Origin: JBHIBC01 sp046758905
GTDB lineage: Bacteria; Acidobacteriota; Polarisedimenticolia; Gp22-AA2
Assembly: GCA_046758905.1 (NCBI GenBank)
Contig: JBHIBC010000103.1
Location: forward strand, 1 to 7,112
Length of the DNA stretch: 7,112 bases
Direction: 5' to 3'
The notes beneath the pieces are model-generated. The model worked only from the letters and a program-made list of their open reading frames with translations. It made no database searches and was not told where the DNA came from. Positions 1 to 7,112 of the stretch are shown here, one piece after another (within the stretch, counting starts at the first letter, position 1; every line of letters starts with the position of its first letter). The position numbers and the translations under genes were made by a program.

Positions 1-1
1 C

Positions 2-1480
2 AAGCTCCTCGAGGCGATCGAGGTCATGGACGCGCTCTACTGGAAGCAGATGGGACGCCAGGCGCTCGAGGCTCGGAGGGCGTTCGAGGACGCGAGCGAC
101 CCGGTGGACCGGCTGTACCGGGAGTTCGTCATGATCAACTACGGTCCGTACGACATCCGTAACGGCATGGAGCCGTTCATCGACCTCGGCGGCTGGGGCG
201 AGCGCCCGCCCGGCGCCGGGTTCTACCCGGAGGACATGTCGAGGCGGGAGTTCGAGGCGCATCTGGCGGCCCATCCCGCCCTCCGCGAGGAGTTCGAGCG
301 GTTCAACACGCTGATCCGGCGGATCGACGGCACGCTGGTCGCCGTCCCCTTCGAGAAGGTCTACGTCGACGAGCTCGCCAGGGCCGCCCGCGCGCTCCGG
401 GAGGCGGCCCGCCTCGTCCCCGGCCCCAGCCTGCGCCGCTACCTGTCGCTGCGGGCTGAGGCGCTGCTCGGGGGGGACTACTACCGCTCCGACCTGGCGT
501 GGCTGGAGGTGCGCGACAACCTCCTCGACGTGGTGATCGGGCCGATCGAGACGTACGACGATGCCCTGTTCGGCTACAAGGCGTCCTACGAGGGGGCCGT
601 CCTGGTTAAGGACGTGGCGCGGAGCCGGGCGCTCGAGGTGTACAAGGAGCATCTCCCGGGCATGTCGCGCTCGCTCCCCGTCGAGGAGCGCTTCCGGAGA
701 TCGAGCGCCGCCTCGGGGAACGTTCTGGAGGTCGTGAACGTGGTGAAGTTCGCCGGCGACTTCAACGCCGGCATCAAGACCGTGGCGGCCTCGCTCCCCA
801 ACGACGAGCGTGTCATCCAGGAGAAGGGGGCGAAGAAGCAGATCTACAAGAACGTCCTCGAGGCCAAGTTCGAGACCATCCTGGAGCCCATCGCCCGGCT
901 GTTCCTCCGCAGGGGGGCATGGCCCCTGGTGACGCGCGAGGCCTTCGTGACCAACGTGCTGATGCACGAGCTGGCCCATACGCTCGGGGTCGATTACGTC
1001 GCCGGGCAGGAGCATCTCACGGTGAGACGCGCCCTCAAGGAGCGCTACTCGCCGATCGAGGAGGCCAAGGCCGACGTGGTGGGCATCTACAGCCTGCAGT
1101 ACCTGAGGGACCAGGGCGTGTTCACCAAGGGGGAGATCCGGGAGTGCTACGCGACCTACCTGGCCGGGATCTTCCGATCGATCCGGTTCGGGGCGGAAGA
1201 GGCGCACGGCAAGGGAGTGGCGGTGCAGCTCAACCACCTCATGAACGAGGGGGGGATCGAGTACGACGCGAAGAGCGGGCTCTTCTCGGTTCACCGCCGC
1301 AGGTTCGAGCCGGCGCTGACCCGGCTCGCTGGGGAGCTGCTGGAGATCGAGGGGACCGGCGACTACGAGCGCGCGGGGGCCCTGTTGGACAGGTTCGGCG
1401 GCATCAGCCCCGAGGTCGAGAAGGCGCTCGGGCGGACCGCGGACGTCCCGGTGGACGTCACCTTCACCTACCCGATGTGA
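2..1480 (+). CDS. M49-like zinc peptidase (dipeptidyl-peptidase III related), 5' partial
   Basis: Probable zinc metallopeptidase related to dipeptidyl-peptidase III, which removes dipeptides from the N-terminus of short peptides. Numbering from the first visible Met (base 26), the sequence shows a HELAH motif (H314, E315, H318) and, about 27 residues on, EEAKAD with E346 as the expected third zinc ligand. Upstream are blocks typical of bacterial M49-like proteins: PPGAGFYPEDM near residues 61-71 and LFGYKASYEG near 182-191. The reading frame is open from base 2 (KLLEAIEV before that Met), with no ribosome-binding site before base 26, so the true start and any signal peptide lie outside the window. 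Classical DPP III has HExxGH and EECRAD; here the motif is the five-residue HExxH and the Cys is Ala. It ends with TGA 20 bases before the convergent tRNA-Sec. Family assignment is fairly firm; the substrate is unknown. Confidence 0.85.
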   Translation, partial: KLLEAIEVMDALYWKQMGRQALEARRAFEDASDPVDRLYREFVMINYGPYDIRNGMEPFIDLGGWGERPPGAGFYPEDMSRREFEAHLAAHPALREEFERFNTLIRRIDGTLVAVPFEKVYVDELARAARALREAARLVPGPSLRRYLSLRAEALLGGDYYRSDLAWLEVRDNLLDVVIGPIETYDDALFGYKASYEGAVLVKDVARSRALEVYKEHLPGMSRSLPVEERFRRSSAASGNVLEVVNVVKFAGDFNAGIKTVAASLPNDERVIQEKGAKKQIYKNVLEAKFETILEPIARLFLRRGAWPLVTREAFVTNVLMHELAHTLGVDYVAGQEHLTVRRALKERYSPIEEAKADVVGIYSLQYLRDQGVFTKGEIRECYATYLAGIFRSIRFGAEEAHGKGVAVQLNHLMNEGGIEYDAKSGLFSVHRRRFEPALTRLAGELLEIEGTGDYERAGALLDRFGGISPEVEKALGRTADVPVDVTFTYPM

Positions 1481-1500
1481 GCGCGCGGGTCCGGGACGGC

Positions 1501-1598
1501 TGGCGGAAGCGTGTGGGAATCGAACCCACCGAAGCCGGGTTCCCCCGGCTCCCAACGGATTTGAAGTCCGCGCAGGACACCAGCCCCGATGCGCTTCC
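1501..1598 (-). tRNA. selC: tRNA-Sec (anticodon UCA), selenocysteine tRNA
   Basis: This RNA is charged with serine, converted to selenocysteinyl-tRNA, and delivered by SelB to UGA codons followed by a SECIS element. Read on the minus strand it is 98 nt with encoded CCA (1501-1503) and G73. The acceptor arm is 8 nt long (1591-1598 with 1505-1512), its last pair being a C-A mismatch. The D stem is 6 bp (CGGGGC/GTCCTG) closed by a 4-nt loop TGGT. The anticodon loop CTTCAAA (1560-1566) carries TCA at 1562-1564. A long variable arm has a 7-bp stem AGCCGGG/CCCGGCT with loop GGAA. The T arm is GTGGG/CCCAC around TTCGATT. The long acceptor, the 6-bp D stem with minimal loop and the UCA anticodon together distinguish tRNA-Sec from tRNA-Ser or a suppressor. 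No other selenium gene is adjacent. Confidence 0.97.
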
Positions 1599-1610
1599 GC
1601 TCCGGCGGAT

Positions 1611-1640
1611 AGTCTAGGGGAGTCGGGGCGGGGCTGTCCA
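1611..1640 (-). promoter_or_regulatory. Putative sigma70-type promoter of selC
   Basis: Read on the minus strand, TGGACA (1635-1640) is followed after 18 bases by TAGACT (1611-1616). The -10 box ends 12 bases before the mature 5' end of tRNA-Sec, which would give a leader of about five bases. The -35 box matches the TTGACA consensus at five of six positions and the -10 box matches TATAAT at four of six. Predicted from sequence only. Confidence 0.55.
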
Positions 1641-1659
1641 CCGGCGCCGTTCGCCGCCA

Positions 1660-1668
1660 TGCTATAGT
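1660..1668 (+). promoter_or_regulatory. Putative extended -10 promoter for the CNNM gene
   Basis: TGC followed by TATAGT (1663-1668) forms an extended -10 element about 52 bases before the CNNM start codon, giving a predicted transcript start near 1675 and a leader of roughly 45 bases. No convincing -35 hexamer is found 16-18 bases upstream, which is tolerated at extended -10 promoters. The same TGCTATAGT nonamer serves as the -10 region of the tRNA-Ala promoter in this window, which supports it as a genuine element in this genome. Confidence 0.55.
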
Positions 1669-1706
1669 CGCCGGCAATCGGCGGCTGCGTCGACCTTTCG
1701 CCGTCC

Positions 1707-1712
1707 GAGGAG
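1707..1712 (+). promoter_or_regulatory. Ribosome-binding site of the CNNM gene
   Basis: GAGGAG lies 8 bases before the ATG at 1721, a standard Shine-Dalgarno placement that fixes this start. The encoded N-terminus fits the family, with a membrane segment beginning within the first ten residues. Confidence 0.75.
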
Positions 1713-1720
1713 ATCCGAAG

Positions 1721-2791
1721 ATGGAACCCCACATACCCCTCTATCTCACGCTGTCCTTCCTCCTCGTCGCCGGCAACGCCTTCTTCGTGGCGGCGGAGTT
1801 CGCGATCGTCAAGGTGCGTCACACGCGGCTCGAGGAGATGGCCCTGTCCGGCCTGCCGGGCTCCGCCCTGGCCCGGCAGGTGGTGGCGAACCTCGACGAG
1901 TACCTGTCCGCCTGCCAGCTCGGGATCACCTTGGTCAGCCTGGGCCTGGGGTGGATCGGGGAGGAGGCCTTCGCCGGGCTGCTGCGGGCGGCTCTCCGCG
2001 GCCTCGGACCGATCGCCGAGCCGGCGGCGCATGTCCTGGCTCTGGCGGGAGCCTTCGTCCTGATCACGGCGCTGCACATCGTGCTGGGCGAGCTGGTCCC
2101 CAAGTACGTGGCCATCACCAAGCCGGGGCTGTTCTCGCGCCTTTCGGCCCTGCCGCTGAAGCTCTTTCACCGCGTATTCTATCTCCCCCTCTGGCTCCTG
2201 AACGCCAGCGCCAACGGCGTGCTGAGGCTGATCGGCTTCCGCCGCGTGGAGGAGCCGGGCATCTCCGAGAACGAGCTGCGCATCCTCTTCCGCGAATCGA
2301 TCCGCAGAGGGGTCATCACCCAGAGCGAGGCGGAGATCATGGACCGCGCCACGCGCTTCTCCGATCGCACGGCGCGCGACGTCATGGTCCCTCTCGACCG
2401 CGTCGCGCTGTGGTCCTTCGAGCGGCCGCTGGAGGAGAACCTCGAGATGGCCCGGCGCCGGAAGCACACGCGCTACCCGATCCACGACGCGCGCCGCGCC
2501 GACCTGGTCGGCGTCATCAACATGAAGGCCCTGGCGCTCCTCGGCGAGGCGGACGCCGGGAGGGTTCGGGAGGCCGGCGTGATCAAGGAGATCCTGCGCG
2601 TCCCCGAGAGCCGCCGCATCGACGCCATCCTGAAGGAGATGCGCCGCCGCCGCCTGCACATGGGAGCGGTCATCGGCCCCGAAGGGCGGGCGGTCGGGAT
2701 CCTCACGATGGAGGACATCATCGAGGAGATCTTCGGTGAGATCGAGGACGAGTTCGAGGGCCGGCGGCCCACCGACCCGGTCCCGGCCTGA
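1721..2791 (+). CDS. CNNM/CorC-family membrane protein with CBS pair (short form, no CorC_HlyC domain)
   Basis: Inner-membrane protein of the CNNM/DUF21 family, often annotated hemolysin-like; characterised bacterial members (CorC type) export or regulate Mg2+. The 356 residues contain the DUF21 transmembrane domain (about 5-175). Hydrophobic segments lie near 6-30, 63-85, 104-130 and 143-170, with the family blocks AGNAFFVAAEFAIV (17-30) and GELVPK (123-128). A tandem CBS pair follows: the first about 220-270 (VMVPLDRV, YPIHD, GVINMK) and the second about 288-345, ending in VGILTMEDIIEEIFGEIEDE. CBS pairs in this family bind adenine nucleotides and gate the transporter. Longer homologues of about 430 residues carry a C-terminal CorC_HlyC domain; here the protein stops just after the acidic linker. 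No internal frameshift is evident and short forms are known, so it is likely intact. The phosphohydrolase downstream overlaps or nearly abuts it. The ion transported cannot be read from sequence. Confidence 0.92.
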   Translation: MEPHIPLYLTLSFLLVAGNAFFVAAEFAIVKVRHTRLEEMALSGLPGSALARQVVANLDEYLSACQLGITLVSLGLGWIGEEAFAGLLRAALRGLGPIAEPAAHVLALAGAFVLITALHIVLGELVPKYVAITKPGLFSRLSALPLKLFHRVFYLPLWLLNASANGVLRLIGFRRVEEPGISENELRILFRESIRRGVITQSEAEIMDRATRFSDRTARDVMVPLDRVALWSFERPLEENLEMARRRKHTRYPIHDARRADLVGVINMKALALLGEADAGRVREAGVIKEILRVPESRRIDAILKEMRRRRLHMGAVIGPEGRAVGILTMEDIIEEIFGEIEDEFEGRRPTDPVPA

Positions 2792-4205
2792 GGGGCGGGC
2801 GGCGCCGCAGGGGGGTGAGATCCTGCGCGCGCCCCGCTCGGCGAGGCCGGCTGGCCGGGGCCGGCGGATCGCCTGCCTGCTGCTGGCCGCGGCGGCGCTC
2901 GGGTGCGGACCCGCCGAGCGCCGCGGGGAGGGCGATGCGAGCCCCGGGGGGCGGGCGGCGCCGCGGGGCCGCGTGTCGGGCCGCGTCGTCGTCATCGGCA
3001 TCGACGGCGCGGACTGGCGCGTCATCGACCCCCTGATCGGGCGCGGGCTCGCGCCGGCGTTCGCCCGACTGCGGCGCGAGGGCGCCACCGGAATCCTGGG
3101 GTCGATGGAGCCGTCCGCCTCGCCATCCCTCTGGACCACGGTGGCGACCGGGGTCGGCCCGGAACGGCACGGCATCCGCGGTTTCGTGGTGCCGGCCGCG
3201 GGCCGAGCCGGCCCGCGGGTGCGGCCGGTCACCAGCGCCATGCGCCGCGCGCCGCCGTTCTGGAAGATCCTGTCGCATTACGGCCGGAGCGTCGGCGTCG
3301 TCGGCTGGCTGGTGAGCTGGCCCGCGGAGCCGGTCAACGGGTACGTCGTCTCGTCCTACCTCCCGTACATCTACAACTGGTCGACCGGCCGCCCGCTCAA
3401 GGGGACCATCGTCGAGGGGATCCCGCGCCAGACCTTCCCCGAGGAGCTGATCGGCGAGCTGGAGCCCCTGAAGATCCGGCCCACCGACCTCGACGAGGCG
3501 ACCCTGCGGCGCTTCTACGACCCGGCACGACTCGCCCGGCTGCCGGCGGGGGACCGCGCGTGCGTCGAGGGGTTCCGCTGGAGCCTGGCCAGCGACGAGA
3601 CCTACCGGCGGATCGCTCTGAAGCTGTTCGAGGAGCGGCCCGTGGACCTGCTGGCCGTCTACTTCGGGGGCGTCGACGTCGCCTCGCACAGGTTCTGGAA
3701 GTTCGCCTATCCGGAGGACCTCGACTACGACGTCACCGCGGAGGAGCAGGCGGTGCTCGGGCGGGTCATCGACGAGTACTACATCCACGTGGACCGGCTC
3801 GTCGGCGAGTACCTCGATCGCCTCCGGCCGCAGGACACGCTGGTGGTGCTCTCCGACCACGGGTTCAGGCCGGTGCTGACGCCCGGTCGGCCGACCATCT
3901 CGGGGCACCACCGCCCGGAGGGGATCCTGGCGCTGCACGGGGGGCGCGTCTACCGGGGGAACAGGATCCGCCACGCCCGTCTGGTCGACGTCCTGCCGAC
4001 CCTCCTGGTGCTGCTCGAGGTGCCGATCGCCATGGAGCTGGAAGGGCACGTCCTCGGCGATGCGCTCGACCCCTGGTTCGCCGTCGACCACCCGCCCCGC
4101 TTCGTGGACGCTTACGTCGTGGAGGGGGCGGACGGGGAGCCGGAGGAGGCGGATGTGGAGCGGAATGTGCTGGAGAGGCTCCGGTCTCTCGGTTATATCC
4201 GGTAG
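2736..4205 (+). CDS. Alkaline-phosphatase-superfamily phosphohydrolase, predicted lipoprotein
   Basis: Predicted exported metal-dependent phosphodiesterase or phosphatase of the type I phosphodiesterase/nucleotide pyrophosphatase group. Numbered from GTG 2736, the metal and catalytic positions are recognisable: GIDGADW with D90; the SASPSLWTTVATG block, with S129 the likely nucleophile by alignment to the Thr of nucleotide pyrophosphatases; D314 and H318 in DVASH; D374-H375 in SDHGF; and H391-H392. The C-terminus LRSLGYIR is typical of many bacterial members. Residues 44-57 form a hydrophobic stretch ending in ALGC, a lipobox with C57 the lipidated Cys, so the enzyme should be membrane-anchored on the outer face. 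The start is uncertain. GTG 2736 has GAGGAG 7 bases upstream but adds a 44-residue Arg-rich leader and overlaps the CNNM gene by 56 bases. CTG 2823, with AGGGGG 7 bases upstream, would give a normal-length signal peptide. The gene is probably cotranscribed with the CNNM gene. The substrate is unknown. Confidence 0.88.
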   Translation: MRSRTSSRAGGPPTRSRPEGRAAPQGGEILRAPRSARPAGRGRRIACLLLAAAALGCGPAERRGEGDASPGGRAAPRGRVSGRVVVIGIDGADWRVIDPLIGRGLAPAFARLRREGATGILGSMEPSASPSLWTTVATGVGPERHGIRGFVVPAAGRAGPRVRPVTSAMRRAPPFWKILSHYGRSVGVVGWLVSWPAEPVNGYVVSSYLPYIYNWSTGRPLKGTIVEGIPRQTFPEELIGELEPLKIRPTDLDEATLRRFYDPARLARLPAGDRACVEGFRWSLASDETYRRIALKLFEERPVDLLAVYFGGVDVASHRFWKFAYPEDLDYDVTAEEQAVLGRVIDEYYIHVDRLVGEYLDRLRPQDTLVVLSDHGFRPVLTPGRPTISGHHRPEGILALHGGRVYRGNRIRHARLVDVLPTLLVLLEVPIAMELEGHVLGDALDPWFAVDHPPRFVDAYVVEGADGEPEEADVERNVLERLRSLGYIR

Positions 4206-4386
4206 GAAAATGGCCTACAATCGTGGTGATCGGGAGGCGCCCGCCTGCCCGGATGCCGCGAGATCCGGGGCGTGCGCCCTCAGGCTGGTCGCCCTAGGGC
4301 CTCAACCGCTGGATCTTGAGAAAGCCCATTGAATTCAAAGGACTTGGCTGGTCCCCATCCGCACTGAAGTAGGGCATTTTCCCACC
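4201..4386. repeat. Imperfect inverted-repeat element, MITE-like or structured RNA
   Basis: The 18 bases at 4201-4218 and the reverse complement of 4369-4386 match at 16 of 18 positions (GGTAGGAAAATGGCCTAC versus GGTGGGAAAATGCCCTAC). Weaker similarity continues inward for about 16 bases. Nested inside are a hairpin at 4229-4254, a 6-bp pairing of AGATCC (4261-4266) with GGATCT (4312-4317), a GGGC/GCCC hairpin near 4268-4280 and the palindrome GCCCTAGGGC (4291-4300). The segment 4311-4380 is visibly richer in A+T than the neighbouring genes. The left arm contains the TAG stop of the phosphohydrolase. No clear target-site duplication flanks it. It fits a small non-autonomous transposable element or an intergenic repeat; a transcribed structured RNA is the alternative. 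No transposase is present. Confidence 0.55.
4229..4254 (+). terminator. Possible hairpin terminator after the phosphohydrolase
   Basis: A stem pairing ATC, GGG and AGGC with GCCT, CCC and GAT, with two single-G bulges on the 3' side and loop GCCC, lies about 24 bases after the stop codon. It has no T-run behind it, so termination is speculative. It may simply be part of the secondary structure of the inverted-repeat element that contains it. Confidence 0.25.
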
Positions 4387-4414
4387 AAGCAGGACGTTCC
4401 CCCCCCGCCCAGCG

Positions 4415-4444
4415 TTGACCCCCCTCCCGGGGCCGTGCTATAGT
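4415..4444 (+). promoter_or_regulatory. Sigma70-type promoter of tRNA-Ala
   Basis: TTGACC (4415-4420) and TATAGT (4439-4444) are separated by 18 bases, and TGC directly precedes the -10 box, making it an extended -10. The mature tRNA begins 22 bases after the -10 box, leaving a leader of about 16 bases. Near-consensus boxes are expected for a strongly expressed tRNA gene. It is the best promoter match in the window. Confidence 0.75.
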
Positions 4445-4466
4445 GCCGCCCCCTTCAGCGGAACCT

Positions 4467-4542
4467 GGGGCGTTAGCTCAGCTGGGAGAGCGCGAGGCTG
4501 GCAGTCTCGAGGTCGGGGGTTCGATCCCCCCACGCTCCACCA
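4467..4542 (+). tRNA. tRNA-Ala (anticodon GGC)
   Basis: A complete 76-nt cloverleaf with encoded CCA (4540-4542). The acceptor stem is GGGGCGT/ACGCTCC, containing the G3-U70 wobble pair that is the main alanine identity element, with A73 as discriminator. The D arm is GCTC/GAGC with loop AGCTGGGA. The anticodon stem CGAGG/TCTCG closes loop CTGGCAG with GGC at 4500-4502, reading GCC and GCU codons. The T arm is GGGGG/CCCCC around TTCGATC. It has its own promoter just upstream and runs convergently toward lon. Confidence 0.98.
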
Positions 4543-4574
4543 GGCTCTCCCGGCGTCGCGGCCCCCCTCGCAAG

Positions 4575-4603
4575 GCCTCCGGGACCATTCGGGTCCGGGG
4601 GGC
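4575..4603. terminator. GC-rich hairpin between convergent tRNA-Ala and lon
   Basis: An inner 5-bp stem GGACC/GGTCC with loop ATTCG is extended, past one G-G mismatch, by six more pairs (GCCTCC with GGGGGC, one of them a T-G wobble). It lies 32 bases after the tRNA-Ala 3' end and 47 bases beyond the lon stop, so it is placed to end transcription from both sides. Neither side has a T-run, so it is not a canonical intrinsic terminator. Confidence 0.45.
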
Positions 4604-4650
4604 AAGTCTGCGCCCCTCAGTCTTCAGGAAGATCGGCGTCGCGGCGAGGT

Positions 4651-7095
<2,445 letters not shown>

Positions 7096-7112
7096 CTCCG
7101 CCTGGCTCCGGG

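Noticed and set aside
1478..1500. TGA at the end of the M49-like gene as a possible selenocysteine codon
   Set aside because: The following 20 bases lead straight into the antisense tRNA-Sec gene, and the peptidase is already complete at its C-terminus.
919..1617. 232-codon plus-strand open frame across the peptidase end and selC
   Set aside because: Shifted-frame shadow of the peptidase that also runs through the tRNA-Sec gene.
2718..4091. 457-codon open frame on the minus strand opposite the phosphohydrolase
   Set aside because: It is antisense to a gene with clear catalytic motifs, is rich in Arg, Pro and Asp as expected of a GC-rich shadow frame, and shows no recognisable domain.
4216..4221. 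TACAAT resembling a -10 box inside the repeat element
   Set aside because: The sequence 17 bases upstream (TTATAT) is a poor -35 match, there is no TG extension, and no gene lies within reach before tRNA-Ala, which has its own strong promoter.
2903..4297. 464-codon plus-strand open frame overlapping the phosphohydrolase in another frame
   Set aside because: Low-complexity Arg/Gly/Ala/Pro translation with no domain; an out-of-frame shadow in GC-rich DNA.
4551..4645. 12-base direct repeat CGGCGTCGCGGC at 4551-4562 and 4634-4645
   Set aside because: Short GC-only sequence in GC-rich DNA; no tRNA-end duplication or other attachment-site signature goes with it.

Overview
The window is a strongly G+C-rich bacterial stretch of ordinary chromosomal genes, with one small unexplained repeat-like element. 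It holds four protein genes and two tRNA genes, one of them a selenocysteine tRNA. The codon bias, the encoded CCA ends, the bacterial-type Lon, the phosphohydrolase ending in LRSLGYIR and the M49-like peptidase would fit an Acidobacteriota-like or other deep-branching high-GC Gram-negative lineage. That placement is inference: no marker gene here fixes the taxon. The lipoprotein signal on the phosphohydrolase and sigma70-like promoters are consistent with it.

Layout, left to right. (1) Positions 2-1480, plus strand: 3' part of a zinc peptidase related to dipeptidyl-peptidase III (family M49), its beginning lying outside the window. (2) Positions 1501-1598, minus strand: selC, tRNA-Sec with anticodon UCA, convergent with the peptidase and with its own -35/-10 pair. 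(3) A divergent promoter interval around 1600-1720. (4) Positions 1721-2791, plus: a short CNNM/CorC-type membrane protein with a CBS pair. (5) Positions 2736-4205, plus: an alkaline-phosphatase-superfamily lipoprotein whose likely start overlaps the previous gene. (6) Positions 4201-4386: an imperfect inverted repeat of about 186 bp, MITE-like, starting at the phosphohydrolase stop codon. (7) A sigma70-type promoter and tRNA-Ala(GGC) at 4467-4542. (8) A long GC-rich hairpin at 4575-4603 between convergent units. (9) Positions 4651-7095, minus: lon, essentially complete.

The CNNM protein and the phosphohydrolase probably form a two-gene transcription unit from the promoter near 1663. The other genes are independent housekeeping units. 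selC implies that the organism makes selenoproteins, but no selA, selB, selD or recognisable selenoprotein is in view. I see no CRISPR array, phage, toxin-antitoxin or defence system. The best candidate for something undescribed is the inverted-repeat element at 4201-4386.
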